From Fibrobacterota bacterium (lineage in GTDB: Bacteria; Fibrobacterota; OXYB2-FULL-49-7; JAEUSG01), in assembly GCA_016788315.1 (NCBI GenBank), contig JAEUSG010000574.1, positions 1-44,428 on the forward strand: a stretch of 44,428 bases of DNA, written 5' to 3'. The first letter of the stretch is position 1, and each line of letters opens with the position of its first letter. The position numbers were made by a program, and so were the translations under genes. The notes beneath the pieces were generated by a model, which had not been told where the DNA came from, ran no database searches, and saw nothing but the letters and a program-made list of their open reading frames with translations. Of the stretch, positions 41,786 through 44,428 are shown one piece after another.

Positions 41786-43600
41786 ATGAAAAGGATGCTA
41801 ATTATTGCATTTCTGCTATCCGCATCGACCATTTTTGCAGTAACACATGTTTGGGTTACTTATCCAAACGGCGGAGAAACTTTCAGGGTTGGTGATACAA
41901 TAACAGTAAAATGGGATAGCGACACCTCTGTACACGAAAATTATATAAGAATTACACTAGATGGCGGCACAAATGTCTTTAATATTTGCGGTCAGCATCA
42001 ACTAATTAGAGAGGGGTATCAGGGGACATGGGGCGAATTCAAGTGGGTTATACCAGCATATCAAGTAATTTCAATTGAGGATAACTCACCAGAAGGTTCT
42101 CACGACTCTATTGTTACGTTTGTTTCAAATAAGTGTTTAATTAAAATAGACAACCCATATAACAACGACCAAGCTGGTGATTCTTATGACTATTCAAACG
42201 CTACATTTACAATTCTGCCAAGTCTTGGGAACGTAAAAGCAACAAGCAGAGAATCTGCAAAAACATTCTTTGGTAGTGATAGTTCCAAGCTGATTTTCAA
42301 AAGCTCTTTTGATAACTATCTCTACTTTGTTAACTTCAGCGATGTCACCCCAGAACCATTTAAACTTCTTGCTACAAAAGGGGCTGTTCTCCCATCAGTT
42401 TCGCCTGACGGCAACTGGCTCACATACGCAACAGGCGTCGCCGGTGACGATGCGTCTGGACCTAGCAAAGCGTGGATTCTTCGTCTTGATGGCAATATCG
42501 AAAATACACCTGTACTTATAGATTCGCCAGCACACGAACCACGATTTTTCGAAGATGCCACCGGTCTGTATGTGACTTACTCAACTAAAGGTGGTCCCAA
42601 TGTTTACGACTCAACATCTGCCAAGACAAAGAAGAGAAAAGTAGTAAATGGTAACCCTGTTGATTCGGCTAGAACACTAGTAACAAATGCTGGTTATGTC
42701 GGAGGCCTCTCTAAGGATGGAAATTACCTGGCTTCTGGCACACTTAGAGCTTGGATGATGAATCTGACAAGCAAAGTAAAAACGCAGTTACACAAACTAA
42801 CAGTCACCAGAGCGGGAACTGTCGATTCAGTAATCACTCCACAAATATGTAACACCTCTATATCACAGAGTGTGCGTTACCCGGACCATATGATGTATCG
42901 TGATATAGGGTTTACAACCAGCGGTTATACACACCCGATTATTGGTCCAACCTGGGAGGCCGATAAGTTCATTTTTATTTCCAGTAGTGATAATAAATTA
43001 AAGAGGGTTTACCGCATCCCTCTAACAAAAGCAAGCAATCCTGTTGGCGGTCTTGTAAATACAGTGCAATGGGACGACATGGAATGGTCAACACATCCAT
43101 ACTTTGGTGTTTCTGGCCTATTTCTTAGAAGATGTTATGCAAGCTGCATTACATCAGGAGAACAAACCAGCAGACATGAAAGAATCTACGGAATCAACCT
43201 CAAGGATTCTGTATATCTTCAGCTTGTTGGCATCACCGACACTGCTAAGACTTCATCTCTCGACCTCGTATGGCCAACTTTGTGGGTAAAGAAAGCTTCA
43301 ACTCTGGCGGAAACTACCTGGCTAGAAAAAGTAATTCCTGTTGAAGAATATAACGGAAAAACCACTGAATCAATCAGGTTCATTTCTGCTATGCAGACAA
43401 TACAGTCTCCAATAGCAATTAAGACAGTATCACTATTTGATATAAGCGGTCGTGTAGTTATCAAGTCAAATGTAAACAGTGTTCTTCGATATACATTCAA
43501 CAGAGACTTAACAAAAACTCTTGCCGGTGGTAATTACATAGTAAGAGTTGAAACTGTTGATGGTAAAATGGCATCAATGCCTTGGACAATTGTAAAATAA
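41786..43600 (+). CDS. Secreted beta-propeller protein with KNH-like N-terminal and sorting C-terminal domains
   Basis: The ATG at 41786 with AAAGGA upstream gives 604 residues and a signal peptide MKRMLIIAFLLSASTIFA. An upstream in-frame start at 41753 is less likely. Residues of about 20-130 carry a Kre9/KNH-like (Ser-Thr-rich anchor) domain: VTYPNGGETFRVGDTITVKW, then YIRITLDGG. About 160-500 show TolB-like propeller blades such as LPSVSPDGNWLTYATG, EPRFFEDATGLYVTYST and GLSKDGNYLASG. The last 75 residues are a sorting domain (VSLFDISGRVVIKS, GGNYIVRVETVDGK). It should be exported. It is followed after 11 bp by a lipoprotein that shares the KNH-like domain. Confidence 0.82.
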   Translation: MKRMLIIAFLLSASTIFAVTHVWVTYPNGGETFRVGDTITVKWDSDTSVHENYIRITLDGGTNVFNICGQHQLIREGYQGTWGEFKWVIPAYQVISIEDNSPEGSHDSIVTFVSNKCLIKIDNPYNNDQAGDSYDYSNATFTILPSLGNVKATSRESAKTFFGSDSSKLIFKSSFDNYLYFVNFSDVTPEPFKLLATKGAVLPSVSPDGNWLTYATGVAGDDASGPSKAWILRLDGNIENTPVLIDSPAHEPRFFEDATGLYVTYSTKGGPNVYDSTSAKTKKRKVVNGNPVDSARTLVTNAGYVGGLSKDGNYLASGTLRAWMMNLTSKVKTQLHKLTVTRAGTVDSVITPQICNTSISQSVRYPDHMMYRDIGFTTSGYTHPIIGPTWEADKFIFISSSDNKLKRVYRIPLTKASNPVGGLVNTVQWDDMEWSTHPYFGVSGLFLRRCYASCITSGEQTSRHERIYGINLKDSVYLQLVGITDTAKTSSLDLVWPTLWVKKASTLAETTWLEKVIPVEEYNGKTTESIRFISAMQTIQSPIAIKTVSLFDISGRVVIKSNVNSVLRYTFNRDLTKTLAGGNYIVRVETVDGKMASMPWTIVK

Positions 43601-43611
43601 GAGGAGTTTAA

Positions 43612-44277
43612 ATGAAAAAATTTTTAGTAGCATTCATAAGTACAGCACTACTTTTGACAACAACAAATTGCAAAGATGAGGGTGGCGGAATTACTCCTCC
43701 TGTCGAAACAAAAAGGTACCTTTCCAAAGGAACGAAGCATTTTCCTGGTGAAAAAGTCTGGATTAAATGCACTGGCAACGTTGCTGCATCAAATGCAACT
43801 GTTAGCATGACATTTAACACAGAAGGTGACCCCGATTGGTATCCTCTCACAGTGATAGAACGGGGTAGTGATGAAATTTCTTTTAATATAAAGAATAATC
43901 GATCATATTCCATAACCACATTTGCAAAGTTTGTTTTATCAAATGGTACAGCAACGGATACGATTAATGACATAAAAATTCAAAGAATAATTATTACATA
44001 TCCAAGCGAGAATGACACATTTAAAGTCAGGACCCCTATCACAATAAAGTGGAGATATTATAATGATTTTGATGCACTTAATGTTGCGTTATCACCAGAT
44101 GAAGGTACTTCATGGAATTTTCTGACTGGAAACTTAAATCCTGCGATAGATGGCAGTTCATTCAAATGGACTGTTCTTGACACCGCAATTACGGCTCCAA
44201 TTATATGTCATTTAATGGTTACAAAATATAGCGATAATGATGGCTCAGACATTATCCCAATTGTTATTAAACCATAA
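43612..44277 (+). CDS. Lipoprotein with KNH-like domain
   Basis: 221 residues. The signal MKKFLVAFISTALLLTTTNC has a lipobox Cys20. Residues of about 30-120 form one beta-sandwich. About 122-221 form a KNH-like domain: IITYPSENDTFKVRTPITIKW, LNVALSPDEGTSWNFLTG and SFKWTVLDTAI. The match to the N-terminal domain of the preceding protein (TYPNGGETFRVGDTITVKW) is clear, so both may bind the same surface partner or each other. GAGGAG lies upstream of the ATG. A terminator follows 21 bp after the stop. Confidence 0.78.
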   Translation: MKKFLVAFISTALLLTTTNCKDEGGGITPPVETKRYLSKGTKHFPGEKVWIKCTGNVAASNATVSMTFNTEGDPDWYPLTVIERGSDEISFNIKNNRSYSITTFAKFVLSNGTATDTINDIKIQRIIITYPSENDTFKVRTPITIKWRYYNDFDALNVALSPDEGTSWNFLTGNLNPAIDGSSFKWTVLDTAITAPIICHLMVTKYSDNDGSDIIPIVIKP

Positions 44278-44297
44278 AAAATCTTAAAACACACAAT

Positions 44298-44335
44298 AAA
44301 CACCCTGAACTTTCAGTTTGGGGTGTTTTGTTTTT
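44298..44335 (+). terminator. Rho-independent terminator
   Basis: A 13-bp stem with two G-T pairs (44298-44310 with 44316-44328) and a loop TTTCA is followed by TGTTTTT. The left flank is A-rich, so it may also stop transcription of the minus-strand gene that ends here. Confidence 0.88.
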
Positions 44336-44428
44336 CACCAACGACTTACTCTCAAAAGGTTTTCGCTGCCGCCATGTTCCTTTTTATGATTGATAGTAGC
44401 ATATTCACCGTTTAGCTGATTACCCTGT
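44335..44428 (-). CDS. C-terminal end of a minus-strand gene (cut by window)
   Basis: A minus-strand frame is open from the right edge to a TGA at 44335-44337, about 30 codons, ending in ENLLRVSRW. Its stop touches the bidirectional-looking terminator, which fits a true gene end. Too short for assignment, and an open frame of this length can be chance. Confidence 0.4.
   Translation of the reverse strand, partial: QGNQLNGEYATINHKKEHGGSENLLRVSRW

Overview
The window reads as chromosomal DNA from a Gram-negative bacterium of the FCB supergroup. My best guess is Fibrobacterota or a close relative, held at moderate confidence. The reasons are several secreted proteins that end in a sorting-type domain with PNPFNP/GRL or GRM motifs, many lipoproteins, a bacterial/chlamydial-style V-ATPase operon (E-DUF2764-A-B-D-I-K), an XPB-type helicase, a short type-2 ArgC and an Hc1-like histone H1 protein. 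Gene density is high, with many 1-14 bp overlaps and an unusual number of TTG or GTG starts. No tRNA, rRNA, CRISPR array, intact IS element or prophage was seen.

Layout. (1) 1-9194, minus strand: a packed run read from right to left as metallo-beta-lactamase-fold hydrolase, SppA, Hc1-like protein, secreted esterase with sorting domain, HhH-GPD DNA glycosylase, TadC-like protein, FHA membrane protein, Ser/Thr kinase and a secreted beta-propeller protein cut by the window edge. (2) 9255-16959, plus strand: a near-consensus sigma70 promoter, seven V-ATPase genes and a strong hairpin terminator. The proteolipid keeps the residues that bind Na+ in the Enterococcus hirae enzyme, so a sodium-coupled pump is predicted. 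(3) 17111-20915: a 1243-residue secreted fibronectin-type protein with sorting domain. (4) 20923-23072, minus: an Ig-fold lipoprotein and a membrane hybrid histidine kinase. (5) 23151-39788, plus: 16 co-directional genes, many overlapping, of mixed function: XPB helicase, two M16 peptidases (the second lacks the zinc motif), ManA, a STAS protein, ArgC, a WYL regulator, a PAS hybrid kinase, ApbE, Fmt, a lipoprotein, a 61-residue protein, an anchored STAS-like protein, a YbbR protein, TsaD and Asd. The run closes with a GC-rich terminator.

(6) 39775-41565 is the most interesting part. A 35-36 bp stretch starting in the 3' half of the asd terminator occurs again 1.75 kb downstream, without the 5' half of the hairpin. 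Between the copies lie a two-gene small protein/nucleotidyltransferase module resembling a toxin-antitoxin or abortive-infection pair, a perfect inverted repeat over its putative -10 box, a 98 bp nested palindrome, a dead second copy of the module's gene junction at a constant 836 bp offset, and a minus-strand lipoprotein. This looks like a small inserted accessory island that once held at least two such modules. (7) 41786-44335, plus: a secreted beta-propeller protein and a lipoprotein that share a Kre9/KNH-like surface domain, then a terminator. The last 94 bp hold the end of a minus-strand gene.

All functional names come from reading motifs by eye. No database search was possible.
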